From NCBI RefSeq assembly GCF_016458305.1, contig NZ_JAEMHL010000022.1, forward strand, positions 1 to 32,055: a stretch of 32,055 nt of DNA. The letters run 5' to 3'. The notes under the pieces were generated by a model. That model worked only from the letters and a program-made list of their open reading frames with translations, searched no databases and had not been told where the DNA came from. Below are positions 7,997-20,353 of this stretch, one piece after another. Position 1 is the first letter of the stretch, and each line of letters opens with the position of its first letter. The position numbers were made by a program, and so were the translations under genes. Source of the DNA: Geomonas anaerohicana. GTDB lineage: Bacteria; Desulfobacterota; Desulfuromonadia; Geobacterales; Geobacteraceae.

Positions 7997-8957
7997 ACAT
8001 CCCCCCCGACACAGACAAGAGCGATAACTTTGGATTTTTTCTTTCTACGCTAAGTCCATTGGCATCTGAACGAAATGTGGAACCGGTCAGTATAGCCATT
8101 CTTCGACTGATGCAATCCGCAGCGTACCTAGCTCTTGCAATGCGCCCTCTTTCTGTGACCACAATTTTCATTATTTCTAGCTGTGTTGTGGCCTTTTTCA
8201 ATCGGACTTGCCTTAATATCTCCGTCTTGACCTTGCTTATGCTATGCTGCTGCACGCACAAATCATACAGCGCAACATATGTTCTCACTTGTATCCTATG
8301 GAACGCTGACGGAAACATTGCTCTTAGGATTTTAATTACTTGCATCACTAACGGATGTATCTGCTCGATTGCCTCTTTATTTTGTATGTCCTTGAAAACC
8401 TCTACCTCCGCCAACTTCCTGAAGCAACTTCTAAATTCATTCTGATTTTTTGCACTCACGCGTTTGGCCCATAGCAACTGTGCTGTCTTGTCATTAGAAC
8501 TAATCGCCGTCTTCAAATTTTCGTACTCCATATTCTTCCCAAAGCACCCCTCGAAGCTCAAGGGATCTTTAAGCAGCATCTTCTTAAGTAACGGACCAAG
8601 AGTCATTTGGCCAAAGTTCCACTGTAACAGCCCGAATGAAATACCTTGGCCATCAGAATTACCTGCTAGGGCTGAATAACCGCCACCTTCGAAATACGTT
8701 GTGATTTCAATTGCTATAGTCTGTACCCGTCCAAGAGAAACCCTCTCTATATTTTGGGAAAGCGGTGAAGCTACTTTTTCAAAGGCATGTCGTGAAGGAT
8801 CTGCTGCATCGTTTCTTCCTAACGGGCCCGGAGTGTCGGCGAGTAGGAGGTTTTGTCGGTGTGGCGCAGCGGCATCATTGTGGCCGAGAGGGCCCGGGGT
8901 GAGGGTGGGGCGCTGGAAGGGGTCGCGGCGGAGGTGGGACTGACGGGAACCGGCCAT
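7983..8957 (-). CDS. Putative lysozyme/chitosanase-like hydrolase with PGPLG-NDAA linker
   Basis: 324 residues with an excellent ribosome site (AGGAGG, seven-base spacing). The proline-rich N-terminus contains a repeated peptide, TPGPLGHNDAAAP near residues 20-32 and TPGPLGRNDAADP near 42-54. The main domain begins near residue 78 with ITTYFEGGGYSALAGNSDGQ and then GISFGLLQWNFGQ, a pattern reminiscent of lysozyme-superfold enzymes such as GH46-like chitosanases, where an early Glu (E90 here) and a following Asp (D102) are catalytic. The remainder is helical and basic. No signal peptide is visible, so export would need another route. It overlaps the secreted-protein gene downstream by 14 bp. 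The hydrolase assignment rests on one motif region and is tentative. Confidence 0.6.
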   Translation of the reverse strand: MAGSRQSHLRRDPFQRPTLTPGPLGHNDAAAPHRQNLLLADTPGPLGRNDAADPSRHAFEKVASPLSQNIERVSLGRVQTIAIEITTYFEGGGYSALAGNSDGQGISFGLLQWNFGQMTLGPLLKKMLLKDPLSFEGCFGKNMEYENLKTAISSNDKTAQLLWAKRVSAKNQNEFRSCFRKLAEVEVFKDIQNKEAIEQIHPLVMQVIKILRAMFPSAFHRIQVRTYVALYDLCVQQHSISKVKTEILRQVRLKKATTQLEIMKIVVTERGRIARARYAADCISRRMAILTGSTFRSDANGLSVERKNPKLSLLSVSGGMYVDI

Positions 8958-9057
8958 CTTGGAACCTCCTTTGGGAGGGGGCGTGAAGATGGAAATGTAC
9001 CAAGGGCTCGGCGGGTGTCAAATCAGGAGGACAGCGTACATCTGACACGTGGAGGGT

Positions 9058-9074
9058 CACGGAAAGTTTCCGTG
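9058..9074. other. Perfect 8-bp inverted repeat between TA locus and hydrolase gene
   Basis: CACGGAAA and its reverse complement TTTCCGTG flank a single G, immediately after the stop of the antitoxin gene. It may be a small terminator; a short TTTCT follows on the plus strand only. Confidence 0.3.
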
Positions 9075-9077
9075 TTT

Positions 9078-9452
9078 CTACAAGAATACGCGGTAATCAA
9101 TATTGAGGGCGTCGGCCAGCCTTCTTGCGGTTTCCTTGCCGATGGGGCGCTTGCCATTCTCCATCTCGCTGATATGGTGCTGCGCTATACCGGTCAGTTC
9201 GGCTAACTGTCTCTGGGTCAACCCCTCTTTGCCGCGTGCGCCACGGATGGCTACTCCGCCGCCGTTCCATGCCAACTCCGGCGATACTTCCTCAGGGGTG
9301 TAGACCTCTTTTTCTTCCAATGCCCACTCCGTGAGATCCCTCACCCTCAGAGCCTGCGCCATCCTGCGCAGTTTCACCATCTCGGCATAGGTTCCTTCGA
9401 AGCGTGCTTCTATCTGCTTTTCAGTACGGGGCTTGTTCGTGAGTGCCCGCAT
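9078..9452 (-). CDS. XRE-family antitoxin of a RelE-type toxin-antitoxin pair
   Basis: 124 residues. A helical N-terminal region (about 1-60) precedes a helix-turn-helix of the Xre/Cro type at about 77-118 (GLTQRQLAELTGIAQHHISE followed by MENGKRPIGKETARRLADAL). The antitoxin would bind the toxin and the operon promoter. The gene starts inside the toxin gene, overlapping it by 32 bp, with GAGG about seven bases before the ATG, so the two are translationally coupled. Toxin-first order is common for HigBA- and RelE-like pairs of this kind. Confidence 0.85.
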   Translation of the reverse strand: MRALTNKPRTEKQIEARFEGTYAEMVKLRRMAQALRVRDLTEWALEEKEVYTPEEVSPELAWNGGGVAIRGARGKEGLTQRQLAELTGIAQHHISEMENGKRPIGKETARRLADALNIDYRVFL

Positions 9453-9684
9453 ATATCACCTCGACCAATCGGACTTCGCGTTTATCCTCTCGCCATACAG
9501 CCACATATGTCGGCCTCCCCTTTCTAACGTGACAGTGATGCTCCGTGCCGGAAAGCTTCGAGTAGTGCGGCCAATTTCCTCGTACTGGTCCGCCTATTCG
9601 TATTTCCATCATCAAGGCATCAATCCCGTCCCGCACAACCTGGGGGAGTTTGATCACCGTAACCCATTGGCTGGATATTATCAA
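9421..9684 (-). CDS. RelE/ParE-superfamily toxin
   Basis: 87 residues. The chain matches small RelE-like toxins: a DGIDALMMEIRIGGPVRGNW segment, then KLSGTEHHCHVRKGRPTYVA and VWRED, ending RLVEVIYAGTHEQAPY. The HHCH-x-KGRPTYVAVW and VEVIYAGTHE elements are the family hallmark, with basic and histidine residues likely to act in mRNA cleavage on the ribosome. The frame opens at a TTG (9684) with no good ribosome site; an internal GTG would remove the conserved first strand, so TTG is kept. Cognate antitoxin overlaps downstream. Confidence 0.83.
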   Translation of the reverse strand: MIISSQWVTVIKLPQVVRDGIDALMMEIRIGGPVRGNWPHYSKLSGTEHHCHVRKGRPTYVAVWREDKREVRLVEVIYAGTHEQAPY

Positions 9685-9712
9685 GAGGAGTACAGGCTAG
9701 TGGACCAAAGGC

Positions 9713-9782
9713 AAATCCCCCCTGTCCCCCCTTCGTTAAAGGGGGGGGACGTGAGGGGTGCGGCAACGCTTCGTGGGCAAGG
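9713..9782. repeat. REP-like dispersed repeat, about 70 bp
   Basis: Begins AAATCCCCCCTGTCCCCCCT, contains a C-run/G-run palindrome, and ends with GTGAGGGGTGCGGC and CTTCGTGGGCAAGG. A second full copy is at 28533-28600, a left half at 31958-31980, and a shorter relative at 28458-28481. The 300-bp gap 9685-10017 holds this repeat, a GC-rich stretch with a CCTCTCC/GGAGAGG hairpin near 9911-9933, and the nuo terminator. Confidence 0.75.
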
Positions 9783-9960
9783 TTTCGCAGGGGTGGGGCG
9801 CTTTGTTTTTGTTGGGTCGTGCCGTGCGAGGTGAGTGAGGTGGACGGGCGAAGGATTATTCGCCCCTACAGGATTACGGGTACGCCTCGGGGCGCTGCGC
9901 CCTCACCCCTGCCCCTCTCCCGGAGGGAGAGGGGGTGGACTTGAAAGGTTCATAAAACGC

Positions 9961-9992
9961 AAAGAGGGCACCCGGTGTTGGGTGCCCTCTTT
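9961..9992 (-). terminator. Rho-independent terminator of the nuo operon
   Basis: A perfect 13-bp stem (AAAGAGGGCACCC and its complement) with a six-base loop lies 26 bp beyond the nuoN stop. On the minus strand the stem is followed by TTTGCGTTTT. This closes the 14-gene operon. Confidence 0.85.
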
Positions 9993-10017
9993 GTTGCTTC
10001 TATAACCTTAGCTCGTC

Positions 10018-11472
10018 TTAGAACTGTACGGCTTTCTGCGCCAGCTCAAGGACGGTGCCCGGGACTACGCCGAGAACCAGGGTGGCACCTACGGCTACCA
10101 GCAGACATACTGCGATAGCGGGGGTGGCACCGGCCCACTCGAAGTCTTCGGTGGGGTCTTTCATGTACATGAAGACCATGACGCGCAGGTAGTAGTACAA
10201 GGACGCTGCGGAGTTCAGTACGCCGATGATGGCGAGCCATACGTAACCGGCCTTGATGGCGGCGCTGAAGAGGTAGAACTTCCCGATGAAACCGGCGGTC
10301 GGCGGCATGCCGGCCAGGGAGAACAGGAAGATGCTCAGTACCATTGCCAGAAGCGGCTTCTTGTGACCGAAACCGGCCAGATCCTGCACGTTGCCGTTGA
10401 TCTCGCCTTTCTTGGTGATGAGAACGATGACACCGAAGGCGCCGATGTTCATGAAGGCGTAGGAGAGCATGTAGAACAGGATGCCTGCTGCACCTTCTGC
10501 GTTGACGGCGGCGAAACCTACCAGCGCGTAACCGGCATGGGCGATGGAGGAGTAGGCCAGCATCCTCTTCACGTTGTCCTGGGACAGCGCGATGATGTTA
10601 CCGACGGTCATGGTCAGTACGGCGAGAACCCACAGCAGGTCGCTCCACTCAGCCCTCAGCATCGGGAAGGCGAAGATCATGACGCGGATGAAGGCTGCGA
10701 AACCTGCGGCCTTCGGACCGGCGGACATGAAGGCGGTCATCGGGGTCGGTGCGCCCTGGTAGACGTCCGGGGTCCACATGTGGAACGGTGCGGCGGCAAT
10801 CTTGAAGCTGAAGCCGACTGCGATGAGCAGCATGCCCACGATGAAGAGCGGGTTGCTGGCTACACCGGGGTTGCCCATGACGTAGGCGGAGATGGCCTGG
10901 ATCTTGGTGCTGCCGGTGGCGCCATAGGTGAGCGCCATGCCGTAGAGCAGGAAGCCGGTGGAGAAGGCGCCGAGCAGGAAGTACTTGAGGCCCGCTTCGT
11001 TGGATGCCAGGTTGTCACGGTTCCAGCCTGCCAGGATGTACAGCGGGATGGAGAGGAGCTCAAGACCCAGGAAGATGACCATGAGGTCGGTCCCGGATGC
11101 CATCAGCATCATGCCGACGGTGGCGAAAAGCACCATCGGGTAGAGCTCGCCCTGGTTGCAATCCTCCTGGACCATGTAGCGGTCCGCGATGAGGATGGCA
11201 AGGCCGGCGGAGATGATGAAGATGACCTTGAAGAAGATTGCGTAGTTGTCCTGCACTACCGATCCGTTGAACGCTGATACCGACGGCCCCCAGCCGCCCA
11301 CCGCGCTCGCCGCGGTCACTGCAAGGCCGATGATGCTCAGGTAACCGAGGTAGGCCTTGTTCTTGCCCGGCACGAAGACGTTGACGAGCAGCAGCACCAT
11401 GGCGATGCATGAGAGTAGGATCTCAGGCATGATCACTGCCAGGTTTATGGCCGGCATAGCAATTGTTTCCAT
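10018..11472 (-). CDS. nuoN: NADH-quinone oxidoreductase subunit N
   Basis: 484 residues, almost entirely hydrophobic, with about 14 transmembrane helices, the usual NuoN length. It is one of three antiporter-like proton-pumping subunits of complex I in the cytoplasmic membrane. Diagnostic stretches include the LSIPLYILAGW region, the AAAPFHMWTPDVYQGAPTPM segment with conserved Lys/His/Pro residues of the Mrp-antiporter fold, and DNVKRMLAYSSIAHAGYALV. GGAGG with seven-base spacing precedes the ATG. It is the last gene of the operon, 31 bp after nuoM. Confidence 0.97.
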   Translation of the reverse strand: METIAMPAINLAVIMPEILLSCIAMVLLLVNVFVPGKNKAYLGYLSIIGLAVTAASAVGGWGPSVSAFNGSVVQDNYAIFFKVIFIISAGLAILIADRYMVQEDCNQGELYPMVLFATVGMMLMASGTDLMVIFLGLELLSIPLYILAGWNRDNLASNEAGLKYFLLGAFSTGFLLYGMALTYGATGSTKIQAISAYVMGNPGVASNPLFIVGMLLIAVGFSFKIAAAPFHMWTPDVYQGAPTPMTAFMSAGPKAAGFAAFIRVMIFAFPMLRAEWSDLLWVLAVLTMTVGNIIALSQDNVKRMLAYSSIAHAGYALVGFAAVNAEGAAGILFYMLSYAFMNIGAFGVIVLITKKGEINGNVQDLAGFGHKKPLLAMVLSIFLFSLAGMPPTAGFIGKFYLFSAAIKAGYVWLAIIGVLNSAASLYYYLRVMVFMYMKDPTEDFEWAGATPAIAVCLLVAVGATLVLGVVPGTVLELAQKAVQF

Positions 11473-11503
11473 CTATAATCCTCCGTCAGTAGTTCTAAGC
11501 GGT

Positions 11504-13183
<1,680 letters not shown>

Positions 13184-13233
13184 TTACTCTGCTCCTTTTA
13201 CTTACAGGTCAAAATTATCTCAAGTCTCGAATC

Positions 13234-15237
<2,004 letters not shown>

Positions 15238-15260
15238 CCCTGACTCCTTTTATTAACTAA

Positions 15261-15374
15261 AGGTTCTAAGTTCTATGTTCTAAGTTCTACGTTTCGACCA
15301 ACCCTGACTCTCGCTCTTCAGCCTACGCCTGTTCCGGTTTTAACCTGGAACGTAGAACGTAGAACCTAGAACGG
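15261..15374. repeat. Inverted-repeat element of GTTCTA units in the nuoK-nuoL gap
   Basis: The left part repeats GTTCTAAG/GTTCTATG/GTTCTACG four times; the right part carries the complementary units GAACGTAGAACGTAGAAC and CTAGAAC. A 40-bp unique centre separates them. CGGTTTTAAC at 15335-15344 borders the right arm, and the same ten bases occupy the same place in the element at 20243-20351. On RNA this would fold into a long imperfect stem inside the nuo transcript. Confidence 0.75.
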
Positions 15375-15384
15375 TATTCGCCGT

Positions 15385-15687
15385 TTAGAGCTTGAGCAGG
15401 TTGACGTCTTCGACGTCGATGGACTCGCGGTTCTTGAAGAAGGCGATCATCAGCGCGAGACCTACGGCTGCCTCGGCGGCGGCCACGGTCATGACGAAGA
15501 AGACGAAGACCTGTCCGTCGATGTTGCCCAGGTGCCTGGAGAAGGCGATGAAGGTCAGGTTCACCGCGTTCAGCATCATCTCGATGCACATGAAGATGAC
15601 GATGGCGTTTCTCTTGGTCAGGACGCCGATGGTCCCGATGGCGAAGAGTATGGCCGAAACTATCAGGTAATTTTCGATCGCTAGCAT
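15385..15687 (-). CDS. nuoK: NADH-quinone oxidoreductase subunit K
   Basis: 100 residues with three transmembrane helices, the standard size. Conserved membrane glutamates are visible in [12 protein letters not shown] and in the [11 protein letters not shown] segment; these take part in proton transfer through the centre of the membrane arm. GAGGGGAA precedes the ATG. It begins 19 bp after nuoJ. Confidence 0.97.
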   Translation of the reverse strand: MLAIENYLIVSAILFAIGTIGVLTKRNAIVIFMCIEMMLNAVNLTFIAFSRHLGNIDGQVFVFFVMTVAAAEAAVGLALMIAFFKNRESIDVEDVNLLKL

Positions 15688-15706
15688 GTCTGTTCCCCTC
15701 GTAGCG

Positions 15707-16210
15707 TTAAATTTTCTTTTTGGCCAGGATGACGGCGCCGACGATCGCGGCTAAAAGCAGCACCGAGGTGACTTCGAACGGCAGCAGGAAGTCGGTGAAG
15801 AGCGCCTTGCCGATCAGCTCGACGTGGCCGACACTCACGATCTGCTCCTTGGTCATCTCGCCCACCTTGCCGGTCATGGAACCTTTCATCAGGAACCAGA
15901 TGGTCTGGAAGAGAACGAAGAGGCCGATGGCGGAGCCTGCGATCACCGCGTGGGTGCCGCGCTTGACGGTCTCAACCCTCACGTTCAAAAGCATGATCAC
16001 GAAGATGATCAAGACCATGATGGCGCCGGCGTACACGATCACCTGGGTGGCCGCCATGAAGGGGGCGTCCAGCATGACGTAGAAGGTCGCCAGGCAGAAG
16101 AAGGTCATCACCAGCGACAGCGCGCTGTTGATCGGGTTTTTGCAGGTGACCACGAGTATGCTGGAAATAACGGCCACCGCAGCCACGACGAGAAAGAAGA
16201 TCGATTCCAT
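15707..16210 (-). CDS. nuoJ: NADH-quinone oxidoreductase subunit J
   Basis: 167 residues with five hydrophobic helices. The family motif [20 protein letters not shown] is present (the pi-bulge helix linking quinone reduction to pumping). It is a membrane-arm subunit of complex I. Ten bases separate it from nuoI and AAGGAG precedes the ATG. Confidence 0.97.
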   Translation of the reverse strand: MESIFFLVVAAVAVISSILVVTCKNPINSALSLVMTFFCLATFYVMLDAPFMAATQVIVYAGAIMVLIIFVIMLLNVRVETVKRGTHAVIAGSAIGLFVLFQTIWFLMKGSMTGKVGEMTKEQIVSVGHVELIGKALFTDFLLPFEVTSVLLLAAIVGAVILAKKKI

Positions 16211-16220
16211 TGCTGCTCCT

Positions 16221-16619
16221 TTATTTCTTTTCTAAGAGTCTGTCTTTGGTGTAGGTGAAGTCGGCGCGCGAGTAGTTGGCGAGTTCGAACTGTTCGGTCA
16301 TCCGAATCGCGTCAACCGGGCACGCTTCCACACAGTAGCCGCAGAAGATGCAGCGCAGCATGTCGATTTCGTATTTCGCAGCGTACTTGTCGTGGTTGGC
16401 GTCCTCGCCGGCCTCGACGGTGATGCACTTGGCCGGGCAGACGGTGGGGCAGAGGTAGCACGCAACGCACTTCGCCTTGTCGTGGGACACGTTGAGCGCG
16501 TGCAGTCCGCGGAAGCCGGGCTTTACGTCAGGACGCTCGGTCGGGTACTGCAGGGTGACCGGCTTCTTGAACATATGTGAAATGGTGATCTGAAGACCTT
16601 TGATGAGCGGCATTATCAT
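16221..16619 (-). CDS. nuoI: NADH-quinone oxidoreductase subunit I (2x[4Fe-4S] ferredoxin)
   Basis: 132 residues from the ATG at 16619, chosen because GAGGT lies seven bases upstream; an in-frame GTG at 16628 overlaps that site. Two ferredoxin motifs, CVACYLCPTVCPAKC and CIFCGYCVEACPVDA, bind clusters N6a and N6b that pass electrons toward N2. The short amphipathic N-terminus docks on the membrane arm. It follows nuoH by about 40 bp. Confidence 0.96.
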   Translation of the reverse strand: MIMPLIKGLQITISHMFKKPVTLQYPTERPDVKPGFRGLHALNVSHDKAKCVACYLCPTVCPAKCITVEAGEDANHDKYAAKYEIDMLRCIFCGYCVEACPVDAIRMTEQFELANYSRADFTYTKDRLLEKK

Positions 16620-16661
16620 TTGCGGCACCTCGCCTAGAAGTTGTGTAGCTTGACTCTTTCT

Positions 16662-17711
16662 CTACTTGCTGATGAACATGACCCACAGGCCGGTCGCCAT
16701 CACGTTGACCAGGGTGAGCGGCAGGAACACCTTCCAGCCCAGACGCATGAGCTGGTCGTAGCGGTAACGCGGGTAGGTGGCCCTGACCCACATGCAGACG
16801 AAGATCAGGAAGTACACCTTGGCGATGAACCAGAACCAGCCCGGGAGGAAGGCCGGGCCATGCCAGCCGCCCAGGAACAGGGTGGTGGTGACGGCACAGA
16901 CGGTGATCATGTTGGCGTATTCAGCCATGAAGAACATCGCGTACTTCATGGAGGAGTATTCGGTGCAGAAGCCGGAGACCAGCTCCGTCTCGGCCTCGGG
17001 AAGGTCGAACGGGGTCCTGTTGATCTCGGCCAGGGAGCAGATGAAGAAGATCACGAAGGCCAGCGGCTGCTTGAAGGCGTACCATGCGCCACCTGCCTGA
17101 TCGGCGACGATCTTGTGCAGGGAGAGGCTCTCGGAGAGCATGAACACCGAGATGATGGCGAGGCCGGCAGCGAGCTCGTAGGAGATCATCTGCGCCGCGG
17201 AGCGCAGGCCGCCCAGGAGCGAGTACTTGGAGTTGGAGGCCCAGCCGGCGAGCACGATGCCGTAGACGCCCAGGGATGCCATGGCCAGGATGTAGAGGAC
17301 GCCGACGTTGATGTCGAAGACCTGCTTGCCGGCCTGGTCGTAGTAGGCAGCGATCTGCAGCGGTACGGTGTAGCCCCCGATGGTGATGGTGTCACCGAAG
17401 GGAATGACCGCGAAGGAGATGAACGCCGGGATCAGGGCGACGAGGGGAGCGATCAGGAAGGCGAACTTGCTCGCCTGCGACGGAACGATCTCCTCTTTGA
17501 AGAACAGCTTGACGCCGTCCGCGATCGGCTGCAACAGGCCGTGCCAGCCGGTCCGCATGGGACCCAGACGTACCTGCATGTGCCCGATGATCTTGCGCTC
17601 CGCGTAGGTGGCGTATGCCACGGTCAGGAGCACGAAGACAAAGGCTACGAGCACTTTGGCAACCATGGCTATGTAGTACGCGACCGGCAGTCCTAAGATT
17701 AGCGTATCCAT
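16662..17711 (-). CDS. nuoH: NADH-quinone oxidoreductase subunit H
   Basis: 349 residues with eight or nine helices. It forms the quinone-access chamber and first proton channel. Signature stretches are YATYAERKIIGHMQVRLGPM, the NRTPFDLPEAETELVSGF loop with clustered acidic residues, and RATYPRYRYDQLMRLGWKVF near the end. GAGGGGAAG precedes the ATG. It lies about 40 bp after nuoG. Confidence 0.97.
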   Translation of the reverse strand: MDTLILGLPVAYYIAMVAKVLVAFVFVLLTVAYATYAERKIIGHMQVRLGPMRTGWHGLLQPIADGVKLFFKEEIVPSQASKFAFLIAPLVALIPAFISFAVIPFGDTITIGGYTVPLQIAAYYDQAGKQVFDINVGVLYILAMASLGVYGIVLAGWASNSKYSLLGGLRSAAQMISYELAAGLAIISVFMLSESLSLHKIVADQAGGAWYAFKQPLAFVIFFICSLAEINRTPFDLPEAETELVSGFCTEYSSMKYAMFFMAEYANMITVCAVTTTLFLGGWHGPAFLPGWFWFIAKVYFLIFVCMWVRATYPRYRYDQLMRLGWKVFLPLTLVNVMATGLWVMFISK

Positions 17712-17752
17712 CTGATAGTCTTCCCCTCTTGTATAGATTTTCTAGCTGTTGG

Positions 17753-20218
17753 CTACTTCTTCGCGACGGAGACGTAGGTGACTTCCGCACCGTCGGTGAT
17801 GGTGTTGACGCTCCCCTCACCGAAGTGATACGGGGAGAAGACCACGCCCTGCGGGACGCGCTTGCCGACCTTGGCGACAACCTGCACCGCGCCGGTGCCG
17901 GAGGTCACGGTGACCTGGTCCCCTTCTTCGACCTTCAGGGCCGCCGCGTCGGCGACGTTCAGTTCGGCGTAGGCATCCGGGCAGACGTACATCGGGCCTT
18001 CGCCGAAGCGGCTCATGGTGCCGCAGTGGTAGAGCGCGCTGCCGGTGACGAGGGCCAGCTTGCCGGCGGCCGGAGCCGCAGCCTTGGCGGCTGCCGGGAC
18101 CAGCTTGGCGCTGAGCGCCACCGGGTAGACCGCACCTTCGTCCTTGAGCCCCGCCTGGGTGAGACCCTTGTAGGCCGGGACGGATGCCGCGATCTCGGTG
18201 AAGACCTCGCCCTGGTTGTTGTAGCGTGCGCCGCCCAGAGCCTGGGACAGGGTGTTCAGAATCTCGAAGTCGCTCTTGGCAAGGCCGATGGCGGGGATCG
18301 CCTTCCTCACGTTCTGGACCCTGCGGCCCAGGGAGGTGAAGGTGCCGCTCTTCTCGGCGAAGGAGACTGCCGGGAGCACCACGTCGGCCATGGCCGCGGT
18401 CTCGGTCAGGAAGAGATCGGAGACCACCATGAACTCGACGTTCTCGAGGGCCTTCTCGACTTTCTTGCGGTTCGGGTAGGACACCACCGGGTTCTCACCG
18501 GCGACGAACAGGGTCTTCACGTTGCCGTTGGCGCAGCCGTCGATGATGGCGGCGGCGTTGAGGCCGGTACCTTTCGGGTAGATGCCCATGTCAACGGCAC
18601 CCTGGCTGTTGTTCTTCTCGCCCATGATGAGGAGGCCCGCGCCTTCCTTGCCGACCTGGCCGGTGAGGATGGCGAGGTTTGCTGCCGCGTTGGCAAGCAC
18701 CGCGTTGTGGCCCGGGTAGCCCTGGCCGATGGGGAGAATGATGAGGGCCTTCTCCGCGGAGGCGAACTCCTTGGCGATGGCTGCGATCTCCTCGGCGGAG
18801 ACACCTGCCTTCTCGGCGGTTGCATCGGCGACGGCTGCCTTCAGCGCGTCGAGACCGGCAACGCCTTCTACTGCCAGGCCCTGGTCGATGACCGACTTGC
18901 AGAGGGCGTTGAAGAGGGCGACTTCGTTGCCCGGCGCGTGGACGGTGGTCTTGGCGCCCGGCAGGCGGGTCAGTTTCCCTTTCTTGTCGGAGACGATCCT
19001 GAGTGCGATCCCTTTCCTCTTCACGCCGAGGTTGATCTCGAAGCCGATGACCGGGTGGGTCTCGTAGGCGTCGCTCTTGACCACGAGGAGGAGGTTGGAT
19101 TTCTGCACGTCGGCGATCTCGGCCGGGGAGGCGGCCACGCCGAAGGAGGCGACGGCGCCCTTGGTCAGCGCCTCGTGGGCGTAACCGGCGGAGTGGTCGA
19201 TGTTGTCGGTGCCGATGGTGCCGCGGAAGAGTTTACCGAACAGGAAGAGCTCTTCGTTGGTCAGGCGCGGCGTGGCGAGGGCGGCGATGGAAGCCGGGTC
19301 GCTCTTGCCGGCGGCGAGCCTGGTGGTCACTTCGGCGAGAGCCTCTTCCCAGGTAGCTTCCTGGAGCTTGCCGTTTCTGCGTACCAGCGGCGCGGTGAGG
19401 CGCTTGTCGGAGTTGACGAACTGGTAGCCGAAGCGGCCGCGGGTGCAGAGCTGGCCGTTATGGAAGCCCTGGTTCTCGTCGTAGATGGTGGTGAGCACCT
19501 TGCCGTCCTTGGAGCCCAGGGTCAGCTGGCAACCGGTGCCGCAGTAGGAGCAAACGCTCTTGGTCTTCTGCAGCGCCCACCAGCGGGCCTTGAATTTGAA
19601 GGGACGGGAGTTGAGGGCGCCGACCGGGCAGACCGAGACGCAGGAGCCGCAGAACTCGCAGTTGAGCGGTCCGTCGAACTCGGTACCCATCTTCGCCTCG
19701 ATACCGCGGTTGATGAAGGTGTAGGCACCGTAGGACACGATCTCGTCGCAGATCCTCGCGCACTTGCCGCAGTGGATGCAGCGGTTCATGTCGCGCTCGA
19801 TGAGCGGGTTCTCGTAGTCGATCTCGTGGTTGAACTTCTCGTCCACGAAACGGTTCATGTTCACCTTGTACTCATAGGTGAGGTTCTGCAGGTCGCAGTC
19901 GCCGGCGGCATCGCAGACCGGGCAGTCGATCGGGTGCTTGAGGAGCAGGAGCTCCAGCACCAGTTTCCTTGCCTTGACGATCTCATCGGTGGTGGTCTGC
20001 ACGATCATCCCCTCGGTAACCGGGGTGGTGCAGGCCGGGATGAGGCGGCCTTTCATCTGCTCTACCTCGACCAGGCACATGCGGCAGCCGCCGAACGGAT
20101 GCAGCTTCTTGTCGTGGCAAAGGATGGGAATCTTGATGCCACAAGCCTTGGCGGCGTCGTAAATGGTGGCGTCTTTTTCTACCGCAACCTGTTTTCCGTC
20201 TATCGTAAGATTTACCAT
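17753..20218 (-). CDS. nuoG: NADH-quinone oxidoreductase subunit G (Fe-S / molybdopterin-fold)
   Basis: About 821 residues. The N-terminus has a plant-type [2Fe-2S] domain (cysteines in CHDKKLHPFGGCRMC and PACTTP), then HPIDCPVCDAAGDC for the His-ligated cluster, and two ferredoxin motifs, CIHCGKCARIC and CEFCGSCVSVC. A further CSYCGTGC motif begins the molybdopterin-oxidoreductase-like half, which in complex I is structural. It takes electrons from NuoF in the cytoplasmic arm. The ATG at 20218 is preferred because GAGG lies five bases upstream; an ATG six codons earlier (20236) is possible. A repeat element separates it from nuoF. Confidence 0.95.
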   Translation of the reverse strand: MVNLTIDGKQVAVEKDATIYDAAKACGIKIPILCHDKKLHPFGGCRMCLVEVEQMKGRLIPACTTPVTEGMIVQTTTDEIVKARKLVLELLLLKHPIDCPVCDAAGDCDLQNLTYEYKVNMNRFVDEKFNHEIDYENPLIERDMNRCIHCGKCARICDEIVSYGAYTFINRGIEAKMGTEFDGPLNCEFCGSCVSVCPVGALNSRPFKFKARWWALQKTKSVCSYCGTGCQLTLGSKDGKVLTTIYDENQGFHNGQLCTRGRFGYQFVNSDKRLTAPLVRRNGKLQEATWEEALAEVTTRLAAGKSDPASIAALATPRLTNEELFLFGKLFRGTIGTDNIDHSAGYAHEALTKGAVASFGVAASPAEIADVQKSNLLLVVKSDAYETHPVIGFEINLGVKRKGIALRIVSDKKGKLTRLPGAKTTVHAPGNEVALFNALCKSVIDQGLAVEGVAGLDALKAAVADATAEKAGVSAEEIAAIAKEFASAEKALIILPIGQGYPGHNAVLANAAANLAILTGQVGKEGAGLLIMGEKNNSQGAVDMGIYPKGTGLNAAAIIDGCANGNVKTLFVAGENPVVSYPNRKKVEKALENVEFMVVSDLFLTETAAMADVVLPAVSFAEKSGTFTSLGRRVQNVRKAIPAIGLAKSDFEILNTLSQALGGARYNNQGEVFTEIAASVPAYKGLTQAGLKDEGAVYPVALSAKLVPAAAKAAAPAAGKLALVTGSALYHCGTMSRFGEGPMYVCPDAYAELNVADAAALKVEEGDQVTVTSGTGAVQVVAKVGKRVPQGVVFSPYHFGEGSVNTITDGAEVTYVSVAKK

Positions 20219-20242
20219 CTCGACCTCTGTCTCCATAGAATC

Positions 20243-20351
20243 CGTTCAACGTTCAACGTTCAACGTTCCCCTTCAAGTTTCGGGTGCTAGCTACTTGCAG
20301 TCATGCGTCCGGCGGTGACGGTTTTAACGTCGAACCTTGAACGTTGAACCG
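20243..20351. repeat. Inverted-repeat element of GTTCAACG units in the nuoF-nuoG gap
   Basis: The left arm repeats GTTCAACG three times and the right arm carries complementary CTTGAACGTTGAACC. The unique centre ends with CGGTTTTAAC at 20319-20328, shared with the element at 15261-15374. A left-arm-only copy is at 31478-31497 after atpB. It fills nearly the whole nuoF-nuoG gap. Confidence 0.75.
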
Positions 20352-20353
20352 CT

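Noticed and set aside
17615..20290. 891-residue plus-strand frame opposite nuoG
   Set aside because: Antisense shadow of a GC-rich gene; nuoG on the other strand has all Fe-S motifs, and this frame has no recognisable domain.
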